A stretch of 17,085 nucleotides of DNA from Urinicoccus sp. (GCA_029983435.1 JASBZN010000013.1:1-17085), one strand, 5' to 3'. Counted from the first letter of the stretch, positions 1 through 7,033 are shown. The notes: generated by a model not told the origin, from the letters alone. Program-made: numbers and translations.

Positions 1-49
1 TTAATTCATACCATTTTTCCTTGTCTGATAAAAGGCATCTTCTGATCAT
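1..49 (-). CDS. Start of a truncated gene, possibly a GNAT-type acetyltransferase (5' fragment)
   Basis: Reading leftwards, an ATG at 47-49 opens a frame that is still open at the window edge: 16 codons beginning M-I-R-R-C-L-L-S-D-K and ending W-Y-E-L. It is preceded by a perfect AGGAGG at 57-62 with a 7-base spacer, which is strong support for a real start. The pattern of a short beta strand, then S-D-K and an amphipathic helix with a Trp, resembles the N-terminus of GNAT acetyltransferases. With only 16 residues that is a guess. It begins 28 bases after the asnA stop and is probably cotranscribed with asnA. Confidence 0.55.
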   Translation of the reverse strand, partial: MIRRCLLSDKEKWYEL

Positions 50-77
50 TTTTCAGCCTCCTAAAAAAACGCAATCC

Positions 78-1076
78 TTATAAAATTTGTATTCCCAACA
101 TTTTTGCTTCTTCCAAAAATTCATCGGTCCATACCGAAGCTTGAACTTCTGCAATGTGCTTTCTCTCTAGAAAAAACATACACAGCCTGGACTGTCCTAT
201 TCCTCCCCCAACTGTATAGGGTAGTTCATGGTTTAAAAGGGCCTTATGGTAGGTTTGATCCAAGCGATCACAGGTATTGGTTAGCTCTGATTGCTTCAAA
301 AGGCGGTCTTCATCCACCCGTATTCCCATAGAGGATAGTTCCAAAACATTTTGCGTTGCAGGATTCCAAACTAAAAGATCGCCATTTAAGGTCCAATCAT
401 CATAATCTGGACTTCTCAAGTCGTGAGCTTCCCCATTTTCCAACTTTCCACCAATTCCTTGAAGAAAGACAGCTTTTTTTGCCTTACAAATTTCATATTC
501 CCTTTCTTTCGGCGTTTTATCGGGATACTTCTTTAAAAGATCTTCTGTCGTAATAAAGTAGATATCTTTAGGCAGTTTGGGACTCAAACAATGGGGATAG
601 GTGTTATTAATAAAACTTTCGGTCCGTAAAAAAACAGAATAGATTTCACGAACAATATAGTGAAGATAGGACTCTGTCCGATCTTCTTTTTTTATTATTT
701 TTTCCCAGTCCCATTGGTCTACATAGACAGAGTGAATTTCATCAAACTCTTCATCTGGCCGAATAGCATTCATATCGGTATAAAGGCCTTCATAAGTATC
801 AAATCCATATTTTTTTAAGGCATATCGCTTCCATTTTGCTAGGGATTGGACAATTTCTACCTTCATATTATATTTTCTTATATCAAATTCTACCGCTTTT
901 TCCTTCCCTGACAAATTATCATTTAATCCTGTTTCAGGCCTTACAAAAAGAGGTGCACTAACCCTCGTTAGGTTTAGAGTATTGGCCAGATCTCTTTGAA
1001 AATAGTCTTTCAATGATTTTATGGCTATTTGCGTTTCTCGAATATCTAAAAATTTACAGTCTGAATTATTACGCAT
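78..1076 (-). CDS. asnA: Aspartate--ammonia ligase (ammonia-dependent asparagine synthetase)
   Basis: AsnA makes asparagine from aspartate and ammonia with ATP hydrolysed to AMP and PPi; it is a cytosolic class II aminoacyl-tRNA-synthetase-like enzyme. The 332-residue product matches the usual ~330 aa. Recognisable blocks are S-L-A-K-W-K-R (78-84), G-I-G-G-K-L-E-N-G-E-A-H-D (207-219) with the following R-S-P-D-Y-D-D-W, and the class II motif-3-like G-G-G-I-G-Q-S-R (290-297). The ATG at 1074-1076 is preceded by AAGGAG. Only 32 bases separate it from the upstream phospholipase-like gene, and those bases contain a terminator-like hairpin, so asnA must be expressed by read-through or from a promoter inside its neighbour. 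The family identification is secure. Confidence 0.97.
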   Translation of the reverse strand: MRNNSDCKFLDIRETQIAIKSLKDYFQRDLANTLNLTRVSAPLFVRPETGLNDNLSGKEKAVEFDIRKYNMKVEIVQSLAKWKRYALKKYGFDTYEGLYTDMNAIRPDEEFDEIHSVYVDQWDWEKIIKKEDRTESYLHYIVREIYSVFLRTESFINNTYPHCLSPKLPKDIYFITTEDLLKKYPDKTPKEREYEICKAKKAVFLQGIGGKLENGEAHDLRSPDYDDWTLNGDLLVWNPATQNVLELSSMGIRVDEDRLLKQSELTNTCDRLDQTYHKALLNHELPYTVGGGIGQSRLCMFFLERKHIAEVQASVWTDEFLEEAKMLGIQIL

Positions 1077-1096
1077 GCTTTCTCCTTAATAATTAG

Positions 1097-1133
1097 AAAA
1101 AGCTCTCATCATAAAGTAATGATAGAGCTTTTT
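1097..1133 (-). terminator. Terminator-like hairpin between the phospholipase-like gene and asnA
   Basis: The arm 1097-1106 pairs with 1124-1133 (10 bp), and 1108-1112 pairs with 1119-1123 (5 bp) after a single bulged base. On the minus strand the stem ends in TTTTT followed by CTAATTATT. The stop codon of the upstream gene (1109-1111) lies inside the hairpin, and the asnA start is only ~20 bases beyond it. It is T-rich on both flanks, so it could work in either direction. It may terminate the upstream transcript or attenuate asnA. Confidence 0.7.
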
Positions 1134-1681
1134 CTTTTTTGAAATACTGCTTCATATACAGGATCTTCACAAGTTAATATCCCGTCTACAATCCGTTGGT
1201 TAAGCGCAAAAGCAAAGTTTAAGTCTGTTTTATAATCTTCTGGTTGATCTTCATAGACTCGAACCGCCTCAAGAATAAATTCCTTTATTTGAGCCACCAT
1301 CTTGGTATATTTTTTCGTTTCAATATCTACTGAATCTAGTCTTACTTGAGTGAATTCATGTTGAGGCAAATACTGATTTAAACCTTTTTCATAGTTTAAA
1401 TGAATTTGTCCATTTTTATGGCTTGTACAGCGAATCCGCTTAGCATGAGGATAGCAAGTGTAATCTGCCAAATAATGTGAAATAATCCCCAATTTCTTAC
1501 TAAAATACTTGGTTAAAAAGTGATCTTCTGTCGCCAAATTATGTTTTTGGGACAAGAAGATTAAGTCGACAATTTGCTTGGCAATATAGTCTAAGGATTC
1601 TTCCTTGTAGTAAGGAATAGCTTTAAAGAAGGGCATAATATCTGGAGCTATACTATTCCACAAAACTTTATCTTTAGACAA
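1109..1681 (-). CDS. Zinc-dependent phospholipase C-like protein, start uncertain (true N-terminus probably upstream)
   Basis: The family binds zinc through conserved His and Asp residues and includes bacterial phospholipase C; many short cytosolic members have no proven substrate. Visible blocks are S-I-A-P-D-I-M-P (10-17), H-Y-L-A-D-Y-T-C-Y-P-H (68-78) and a later H-L-N-Y-E, which fit the zinc ligands. The coordinates use a TTG at 1679-1681, giving 190 aa. The same frame runs open for 32 further codons to a stop at 1778-1780 and encodes F-D-C-H-K-A-I-A-A-R-L, which looks like the family's usual N-terminal His block. No ATG is in that frame. An AAAGGGG (1763-1769) sits before in-frame ATT codons (1751-1756) and before an out-of-frame ATG (1759-1761). 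The gene therefore either starts at ATT or carries a one-base frameshift. No signal peptide is seen in either version. Confidence 0.75.
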   Translation of the reverse strand: MSKDKVLWNSIAPDIMPFFKAIPYYKEESLDYIAKQIVDLIFLSQKHNLATEDHFLTKYFSKKLGIISHYLADYTCYPHAKRIRCTSHKNGQIHLNYEKGLNQYLPQHEFTQVRLDSVDIETKKYTKMVAQIKEFILEAVRVYEDQPEDYKTDLNFAFALNQRIVDGILTCEDPVYEAVFQKRKSSIITL

Positions 1682-1789
1682 CTCTATATCATAACAATTT
1701 TCTACATGGGAACAGAGTCTTGCCGCAATTGCCTTGTGACAATCAAAATAAATAATATCATCCCCTTTATGTCTTTTTCAGACACTCTT

Positions 1790-1817
1790 ATTATATCATG
1801 TTTCTTTTCTAGGTCAA
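1790..1817 (-). promoter_or_regulatory. Sigma-A type promoter of the phospholipase-like gene
   Basis: On the minus strand TTGACC (1812-1817) and a perfect TATAAT (1790-1795) are 16 bases apart. Transcription would begin near 1783. The leader then forms a 5-bp hairpin (1770-1774 with 1780-1784) directly before the AAAGGGG ribosome site. Confidence 0.85.
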
Positions 1818-1842
1818 ATAATTCTAAAAAGTTTATTTTTTA

Positions 1843-3489
1843 TCATTTTTTACTTTCACTTTGAACATGGATGGCTTGATTTAAAACCTGCCAAACATCC
1901 GGTGTTTCTAACCCCTTTCGCCAGGAAGCTAAACCTGCCAAGTTATATTTTGGAACCAAACTGGCCTTGCATTTTAAGGAGTCCACGTTCTCAATCCAAA
2001 TTTTTTCATCGCCTCTATCAAAAACATATTGTTTTATTTTACTATCCCACTTACTTTGGCTTAAATAGGGACTAGCTTGTCCCATTGGAATATTTTTACT
2101 AGACCAATTCCCGTTGGTCTTTGTCCATAATCGGGTATAGAGGGGAACTCCCAAAAGTAACTTTTCCTTAGGAACCGTCCTAAATAGGGTATTTAAATGG
2201 GATTCAACCCAGTTATACTCTGCTACACTCCCTGGTTCATTACTAGAAGCCCAGTATTGGTCATAAGCCATCAAAACAAGGTAGTCTGCCGCTTTGGCTA
2301 GGGCTTTTCTATTGTAGACTTCTTTTTTGGGGTCTCTCGATAATTGTGGGGTTACATCCACGCTTACTTTGATTCCCTTATCAAAGCAAAGGGCCTTTAG
2401 CTCTTGAACAAATTGTGTAATATAAGGGCCATCCTCTATCCGCACATGTTCAAAATCAATATTAATCCCCTTCATATGATAGACAGATAAAAGGCTCATA
2501 ACTTGTTTTAAAATCTTGTCCCTTTTGGCTGTTGAACTCAAGGTAGCATGGGTAATATCTGGATCAAAACTGTTGTCTAAATAGCCCCAGACGTCAGTAC
2601 CTAGGCTCCGGTACTTATTAATATAGGCTACGTTTCCTCGGTCATATACAGTGCCTTCTTTATCTTGAATAGAAAACCAGGTAGGAACAATAATATCCAC
2701 ACCAGGTAGACTTTGGATGGCATTAATCCGGTCTTGGTTTTCTTTTCCATAAATATAGTCCCATGTTAAATGAAGAGGCTCTGAAACTTGAGCCTCTTCA
2801 TTTTTTGCAAATGGTGCTTTGAATTTATTTTCTTGAAAATCTACCTTACAATTGGACTTTAAGAGGTAACCACCATAGCCATTTTCTAGGCGTACTCGGT
2901 AAAAATCTCCTTCTTCCCCATAAAAAGTAATCTTTTCATCTCCATTAATCCGGGTGATATAGGGAGAGGAGGATTTTGCTTCTTCTCTTAAAAGGGTCCC
3001 CTTTAAGGCACTTCCTACAGCATAGTTTGCATCTGTAAAATCTAGCGTCAGTTTGTTTGAATCCTTATGGTACCTAAATTCCACAGGATAATCGTGAATA
3101 AAGGCTTCTGTAGGAATAAGAACCTTATCTTCTTTTACCACAATAGGATCTCTTAATGCCATCTCTTGACCGTTTAAGGTAAAAGTATTTTCATCAACTT
3201 TAAAGCGTTTTAATCCTGTTTTATTAGTAAAAGTAATGATCTCTTCATTCTTATCGTAATAAACTGTCTCATCTAGGTTCTTTTTAATATAATCAAAACT
3301 TAAGTAATATTGTCCATCTATTAAGGCAAAGTCTTCTGCCTTTTGGTTTTTCCCATCACTTATAAAAGCCAAACCTTTTGCTTGGTCCGATACCGTTCCT
3401 GAACCTCTGTTTAGAAACCGAAAAGCTGCATAGCCGCCAGCCCCCAATATTAAAACAAGTATTAATAATATGGTAAGTACTTTTTTCAT
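1843..3489 (-). CDS. Membrane-anchored or secreted GH18 glycosidase with copper-amine-oxidase-N-like and SH3 domains
   Basis: The 548-aa product starts with K-K and a hydrophobic segment (4-25), an uncleaved anchor or signal peptide. Residues ~40-150 look like the copper amine oxidase N-terminal (stress-sheet) domain, and ~155-217 like a bacterial SH3 domain ending in G-G-Y-L-L-K. Residues ~240-540 form a glycoside hydrolase family 18 barrel. Its active strand reads G-I-N-I-D-F-E (341-347): the acid/base Glu347 and the Asp two residues before are present, while the first Asp of D-x-D-x-E is Asn, as in many spore-germination-type (YdhD/YaaH-like) relatives. A later barrel strand shows M-A-Y-D-Q-Y (407-412). 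The likely substrate is cell-wall peptidoglycan or another GlcNAc polymer, acting outside the membrane. It is monocistronic with its own promoter. The start is ATG with AAAGGAT upstream. Confidence 0.9.
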   Translation of the reverse strand: MKKVLTILLILVLILGAGGYAAFRFLNRGSGTVSDQAKGLAFISDGKNQKAEDFALIDGQYYLSFDYIKKNLDETVYYDKNEEIITFTNKTGLKRFKVDENTFTLNGQEMALRDPIVVKEDKVLIPTEAFIHDYPVEFRYHKDSNKLTLDFTDANYAVGSALKGTLLREEAKSSSPYITRINGDEKITFYGEEGDFYRVRLENGYGGYLLKSNCKVDFQENKFKAPFAKNEEAQVSEPLHLTWDYIYGKENQDRINAIQSLPGVDIIVPTWFSIQDKEGTVYDRGNVAYINKYRSLGTDVWGYLDNSFDPDITHATLSSTAKRDKILKQVMSLLSVYHMKGINIDFEHVRIEDGPYITQFVQELKALCFDKGIKVSVDVTPQLSRDPKKEVYNRKALAKAADYLVLMAYDQYWASSNEPGSVAEYNWVESHLNTLFRTVPKEKLLLGVPLYTRLWTKTNGNWSSKNIPMGQASPYLSQSKWDSKIKQYVFDRGDEKIWIENVDSLKCKASLVPKYNLAGLASWRKGLETPDVWQVLNQAIHVQSESKK

Positions 3490-3509
3490 AGATATCCTTT
3501 CCGCATAAG

Positions 3510-3545
3510 CTTATTTATCATGAGCTTTTTATCTGCATGAATAAG
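3510..3545 (-). promoter_or_regulatory. Hairpin at the 5' end of the GH18 gene leader
   Basis: CTTATT-TAT-CATG at 3510-3522 pairs with CATGAATAAG at 3536-3545, 10 bp with a 3-base bulge. The predicted transcript start (about 3542) falls at its outer edge, so the mRNA would begin with this hairpin. It could stabilise the transcript; no known riboswitch is recognised. Confidence 0.35.
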
Positions 3546-3548
3546 TTA

Positions 3549-3578
3549 ATTATAATACTTTTTATCTTTTGTGTCCAA
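3549..3578 (-). promoter_or_regulatory. Promoter of the GH18 gene
   Basis: TTGGAC (3573-3578) and a perfect TATAAT (3549-3554) are separated by 18 bases on the minus strand, about 60 bases before the GH18 start. The 245-base stretch 3490-3734 holds only this promoter, the leader hairpin and the terminator of the preceding metal operon. Confidence 0.8.
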
Positions 3579-3684
3579 TTGTGTTTAAATACTTGATTTT
3601 ATGTGGCTTATTTCTTATACAAACTACTGTTATGAGTCTATTTATTGGATGTTAATCTAAGATTTCTTCTAATAACACCATTGC

Positions 3685-3718
3685 AAAAAAATAGATGCGA
3701 AGACCCCTTCACACCTAT
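3685..3718 (-). terminator. Rho-independent terminator of the metal ATPase operon
   Basis: On the minus strand 3707-3718 pairs with 3691-3702 over 12 bp (two G-U pairs) around the loop GGGT, followed at once by a run of seven T. It lies 17 bases after the ATPase stop codon. Confidence 0.92.
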
Positions 3719-3734
3719 CTTTTCTTATTTTATC

Positions 3735-5615
3735 TTACTTAATGGACATACAACGGATTGCATTCAATACCGCCAAAATAGTAACACCTACATCTGCAAA
3801 AATTGCTGCCCACATGGATGCATGACCTATGGCTCCTAAAAATAGGACCACGACCTTTATCCCAATAGAAAAATAAGTGTTTTGGCGAACAATTCGCAAG
3901 CATTTTTTGGATATTCTGATAGCTAGGGGAATTTTAAGAGGATCATCATCCATTAAAACTACATCTGCAGCTTCAATAGCTGCATCAGCCCCCATGGCTC
4001 CCATGGCAATTCCAATATCTGCCCGGCTTAAAACTGGCGCATCATTTATGCCATCTCCAACAAAGGCGAGTCCTTTTTTTTCTTCATGAAGATGTTCTAA
4101 AACCTCATCTACCTTTGCAACTTTATCTTGAGGAAGCAACTGACTATAGTAGTGGTCGATTCCAAGTTTACCCGCTACTTCCCTAGCAACCTCTTCACTA
4201 TCTCCTGTAAGCATTCGGGTTTGAATCCCCATCTTTGTCAAATCTTTAATAGCCATATCAGAGTTTTCCTTAATGGTATCTGAAATAACAATATGACCTT
4301 GGTATTCTCCATCAATGGCTAGATGAAGGATGGTCCCTATATGGTCGCAAGGCTTCCAAGAAATTCCGTAGTCATCCATTAACATGGTATTTCCCAAGTA
4401 AATGAGCTTTCCATTAACTCTAGCTGTAACTCCTCGTCCAGAGTCTTCATGAATATCTTCTACTTGGCAATCATCTGCTTCCTTGGGATAGGCCTTTCGT
4501 AAAGATTCTGCAATAGGATGGGTAGAATATCGCTCAACATGTGCAGCTAGATGAAGAAGCTCTTCTGGTTGAATCTCTTCTGGATGAACCGCTGTCACAG
4601 TAAAACTTCCCTTGGTAAGGGTCCCTGTTTTATCAAAAGCAACTTCCCTTATCTCAGATAAACTTTCCATGAAACTAGAACCTTTAACTAAAATTCCCTT
4701 TCGACTTGCTCCGCCAATTCCTGCAAAAAAGGATAGAGGAATGGAAATAACCAAAGCACAAGGACAGGAAATAATTAAAAAGGTTAAGGCCCTATAAATC
4801 CAATCTCCCCAAGCTGGTGAAGCTCCCTTCACCATTAAAACCAAGGGTGGAACAAAAGCTAAAACTAGAGCTGCCATAACAACAATGGGGGTGTAGACTC
4901 GAGCAAATTTAGAGATGAACTTTTCTGCTGGAGCTTTTCTGGCACTGGCATCTTCTATGAGCTCTATTACCTTAGAAGCTGTTGATTCATCAAACTCTTT
5001 TGTCGTTTTTACTTGTAAGAGTCCACTTAAATTGATGGTTCCAGAGTAAACGTGACTCCCTACTCCTACATCTCTTGGAATGGATTCTCCTGTTAAAGCT
5101 GCGGTATCCAGACTAGAACTTCCTTCTACAACTTCTCCATCCAAAGGAATTTTTTCTCCAGGTTTCACAAAAATAATAGTCCCTATTTCAATATCTTCTG
5201 GATCGACTTCTATCAATTTTCCATCTTGATCTTGAATATTTGCATAGTCTGGAGCTAAGTCAACCAAACTGGTAATGGATTTTCGACTCCTATCAACAGC
5301 ATAGGATTGAAAAAATTCTCCAATTTGATAAAGCAACATCACAGCAATCGCTTCTACATAGTCGCCACTTCCACTATAAAGGGCCAAGGCAATGGCTCCC
5401 AGGGTAGCGATAGACATCAAAAGCGATTCATCAAAGGGTTGTTTGTTTTTGATTCCATAAAAGGCCTTAATTAAAATATCATAGCCTACAATAAGATAGG
5501 GAATGAGATAGAGCCCAAAACGTACCCAATTTTTACTGGGAATAAAGTGAAAAATTATCATTAAGGCCAGGGCTAGTAAAATTCGAGTCAAGGTTTTTTT
5601 CTGTTTTTTATTCAT
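3735..5615 (-). CDS. Heavy-metal P1B-type ATPase, zinc/cadmium/lead exporter type
   Basis: This inner-membrane pump uses ATP to expel divalent soft metals. All core motifs are intact in the 626 residues: T-G-E-S (175-178), the metal-binding C-P-C in the sixth membrane helix (284-286), the phosphorylated D-K-T-G-T (328-332), the H-P pair (366-367), T-G-D-S (470-473) and G-D-G-I-N-D-A-P (520-527). Lys587 in the seventh helix, together with the D-V-G-V-T block at 608-612 in the eighth, is the P1B-2 signature (ZntA/CadA group), favouring Zn/Cd/Pb over Cu. There is no N-terminal metal-binding domain; that domain is the separate gene 18 bases upstream. The start is ATG with GGGAGGG. The exact metal is inferred. 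Confidence 0.95.
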   Translation of the reverse strand: MNKKQKKTLTRILLALALMIIFHFIPSKNWVRFGLYLIPYLIVGYDILIKAFYGIKNKQPFDESLLMSIATLGAIALALYSGSGDYVEAIAVMLLYQIGEFFQSYAVDRSRKSITSLVDLAPDYANIQDQDGKLIEVDPEDIEIGTIIFVKPGEKIPLDGEVVEGSSSLDTAALTGESIPRDVGVGSHVYSGTINLSGLLQVKTTKEFDESTASKVIELIEDASARKAPAEKFISKFARVYTPIVVMAALVLAFVPPLVLMVKGASPAWGDWIYRALTFLIISCPCALVISIPLSFFAGIGGASRKGILVKGSSFMESLSEIREVAFDKTGTLTKGSFTVTAVHPEEIQPEELLHLAAHVERYSTHPIAESLRKAYPKEADDCQVEDIHEDSGRGVTARVNGKLIYLGNTMLMDDYGISWKPCDHIGTILHLAIDGEYQGHIVISDTIKENSDMAIKDLTKMGIQTRMLTGDSEEVAREVAGKLGIDHYYSQLLPQDKVAKVDEVLEHLHEEKKGLAFVGDGINDAPVLSRADIGIAMGAMGADAAIEAADVVLMDDDPLKIPLAIRISKKCLRIVRQNTYFSIGIKVVVLFLGAIGHASMWAAIFADVGVTILAVLNAIRCMSIK

Positions 5616-5633
5616 CTCTTCCCTCCCTAGTCT

Positions 5634-5855
5634 TTATTTATAATAAATTTCACAGTCTCTTTCTATCTTTCTGCAATTCTTCAAAACTTCATCCATAACG
5701 GCTTCTTGGTCTACGCCGTCTTCAAAGTCTACCTTCATCTTTAGTGCCATAAAATTTACAAGAGCATCTTTTACCCCTTGGGTATTTTTTGCTGCATCTT
5801 CCATTTTTTCTGCACAAGCAGCGCAATCTACTTCCATTTTATAAGTTTTTTTCAT
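5634..5855 (-). CDS. Stand-alone heavy-metal-associated (HMA) domain protein
   Basis: The 73-aa protein is a single ferredoxin-like HMA domain that would bind metal and hand it to the ATPase encoded directly downstream. The metal site is D-C-A-A-C-A, Cys11 and Cys14, with an acidic residue before the first Cys as in Zn/Cd-type HMA domains rather than the G-M-T-C of copper chaperones. A Cys pair near the C-terminus (C-R-K-I-E-R-D-C) could add ligands. I chose the ATG at 5853-5855, preceded by AAAGGAG, over a start ten codons upstream that has no ribosome site and would place the start inside the leader and the operator-like palindrome. It is the first gene of the two-gene metal operon. Confidence 0.9.
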   Translation of the reverse strand: MKKTYKMEVDCAACAEKMEDAAKNTQGVKDALVNFMALKMKVDFEDGVDQEAVMDEVLKNCRKIERDCEIYYK

Positions 5856-5884
5856 TTGTCTCTCCTTTAATACTTGTATAACCA

Positions 5885-5910
5885 TACATATGATTCATTA
5901 CTCATATATA
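5885..5910. promoter_or_regulatory. Imperfect palindrome resembling an ArsR/SmtB-family operator
   Basis: ATATGA (5888-5893) and TCATAT (5902-5907) are inverted around a centre at 5897.5, with further matching pairs at 5885/5910, 5886/5909, 5895/5900 and 5897/5898. The layout resembles operators bound by metal-sensing ArsR/SmtB repressors (CadC, CzrA). It covers the predicted transcription start and abuts the -10 box, the position expected of a repressor site. The regulator assignment is by resemblance only. Confidence 0.55.
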
Positions 5911-5938
5911 GGATACACTGAATGCTCATTTTCGTCAA
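5910..5938 (-). promoter_or_regulatory. Promoter of the HMA/ATPase operon
   Basis: TTGACG (5933-5938) and TATCCT (5910-5915) are 17 bases apart on the minus strand. The -10 box is imperfect, and an alternative TATATA overlaps the palindrome just downstream. Confidence 0.65.
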
Positions 5939-5981
5939 GATAAAACTTTTTCACAAATTTCTTTTACTTCGTTCACCCAAT

Positions 5982-6021
5982 AAAAAATCCCAAGAGACCA
6001 ACATTTTTGTCTCTTGGGATT
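5982..6021 (-). terminator. Rho-independent terminator after the CD1247-like gene
   Basis: 6009-6021 pairs perfectly with 5986-5998 (13 bp including CCCAAGAGAC) around a 10-base loop, and the minus-strand stem runs straight into TTTTTTATT. It ends the efp transcript just before the metal-operon promoter. Confidence 0.95.
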
Positions 6022-6035
6022 GAGTCTTCTTTTAT

Positions 6036-6404
6036 TTATTCTTCGGAAGGTTTGTCACAACAATCGTCGCAATCGCAATCGTCATCACAAGCTTCAAATT
6101 CATCGTAATCGTCTAAGTCGTCATAAAGATCCATGTCATAGTCCCCTAAATCGAAATCATCAAAATCATCTAGGGCATCATAGTCTGCATCTTCATCATA
6201 GGTGTATTCTTCTAAGTCTGCTAAATCTTCTTCCAAGATATCAACATAATCTTCTAGTGCATCAATTTGATCTTGTAAATCATCAACTACTTCGGACATT
6301 AAGTTTACAACTTCTACTAACAAGTTTCCTTCTTTAGTATTTCCAATTTCTTGGCCTTCAGCTAACCCTTGCAGATAAGCAATTTTTTTCGTAATTGAAT
6401 TCAT
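6036..6404 (-). CDS. CD1247 N-terminal-domain-like acidic protein with an Asp/Cys-rich tail
   Basis: The first ~60 residues (start M-N-S-I-T-K-K-I-A-Y-L-Q-G-L, then a heptad-like helix) match what I know of the CD1247 N-terminal domain, a small clostridial family of unknown function that often follows efp. In relatives as I recall them, an acidic stretch leads to a short C-x-x-C zinc-ribbon-like end. Here residues 59-104 are almost all Asp, Glu, Tyr and Leu, and the tail carries five cysteines (106, 110, 112, 115, 116) spaced by Asp. That arrangement could hold a metal, but this is not shown. The first part is probably a coiled coil. It is 11 bases after efp, with AAGGAGG before the ATG, and clearly in its operon. 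No function is assigned. Confidence 0.85.
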   Translation of the reverse strand: MNSITKKIAYLQGLAEGQEIGNTKEGNLLVEVVNLMSEVVDDLQDQIDALEDYVDILEEDLADLEEYTYDEDADYDALDDFDDFDLGDYDMDLYDDLDDYDEFEACDDDCDCDDCCDKPSEE

Positions 6405-6415
6405 TACAATCCTCC

Positions 6416-6973
6416 TTATACACGAGACATGTACTCACCATCGCGAGTATCAATCCGAATTACATCCCCTATATTGACGAATAAAGGAACATTTAACTTG
6501 AAACCTGTTTCTACTGTAGCAGGTTTTGTCCCACCTGAAGAAGTATCTCCTTTTACTCCAGGTTCTGTAAATGTAACTTCTAACTCAACGAAATTTGCAG
6601 CTGATACATCAAAAGGTTTCCCTTGGTAAAAATTAATTGTAGCGTTGTCATTTTCACGAATGAAATTCATTGCTTCTTTTACAATATCTTCTTCCAATGG
6701 GATTTGTTCAAAGGTTTCATTGTCCATAAAGTAGTAAAGAGTTCCATCATTGTATAAGTATTGCATTTCTTTTGTTTGGATTGTTGCCTTTTCAAACTTT
6801 TCAGATGGATTAAAAGTTTCATCCTTAATCCCTCCAGATAAAACAGAACGAATTTTTGCACGAACAAAAGCTGCTCCTTTACCTGGTTTTACGTGTTGGA
6901 AATCAATTACTTCATAAACGTCTCCATCCCTTTCAAATGTTAACCCTTTTCTAAAATCACCTGCAGAAATCAT
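6416..6973 (-). CDS. efp: Translation elongation factor P
   Basis: EF-P binds between the P and E sites of the ribosome and rescues stalling at consecutive prolines. The 185-aa length is standard, with the KOW-like N-domain and two OB domains. The tip loop reads K-P-G-K-G with Lys32, the residue that is modified in many bacteria (in Bacillus by a 5-aminopentanol group). The C-terminal signature G-D-x-I-x-I-D-T-R-x-G-x-Y is complete. The start is ATG with a strong GGAGGA. It has its own promoter and is cotranscribed with the CD1247-like gene. No EF-P modification gene is visible in the window. Confidence 0.98.
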   Translation of the reverse strand: MISAGDFRKGLTFERDGDVYEVIDFQHVKPGKGAAFVRAKIRSVLSGGIKDETFNPSEKFEKATIQTKEMQYLYNDGTLYYFMDNETFEQIPLEEDIVKEAMNFIRENDNATINFYQGKPFDVSAANFVELEVTFTEPGVKGDTSSGGTKPATVETGFKLNVPLFVNIGDVIRIDTRDGEYMSRV

Positions 6974-7003
6974 TTGTCATCCTCCTCAATATATTCTCCT
7001 CAT

Positions 7004-7033
7004 ATTATAACAGGTAATTACTTAGTCTTTCAA
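7004..7033 (-). promoter_or_regulatory. Promoter of efp
   Basis: TTGAAA (7028-7033) and a perfect TATAAT (7004-7009) are 18 bases apart on the minus strand, ~30 bases before the efp start. The -35 box lies within a small inverted repeat (AGTCTT/AAGACT, 7024-7037) that follows the stop of the pilin operon; the repeat has no T-run, so it is a poor terminator. Confidence 0.82.

Noticed and set aside
1702..1761. 19-codon hydrophobic frame M-I-L-F-I-L-I-V-T-R in the leader of the phospholipase-like gene
   Set aside because: It has a decent ribosome site, but it overlaps the conserved N-terminal sequence in another frame and is better explained as a frameshifted or misphased start than as a leader peptide.
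3645..3839. 64-aa plus-strand frame overlapping the end of the metal ATPase gene
   Set aside because: It spans the ATPase terminator and its coding end, shows no family features and has no good ribosome site.
6014..6337. 107-aa plus-strand frame opposite the acidic CD1247-like gene
   Set aside because: It is very rich in His, Arg, Asn and Leu, as expected from reading the reverse of Asp/Glu-rich codons. It has no convincing ribosome site and begins inside a terminator hairpin.
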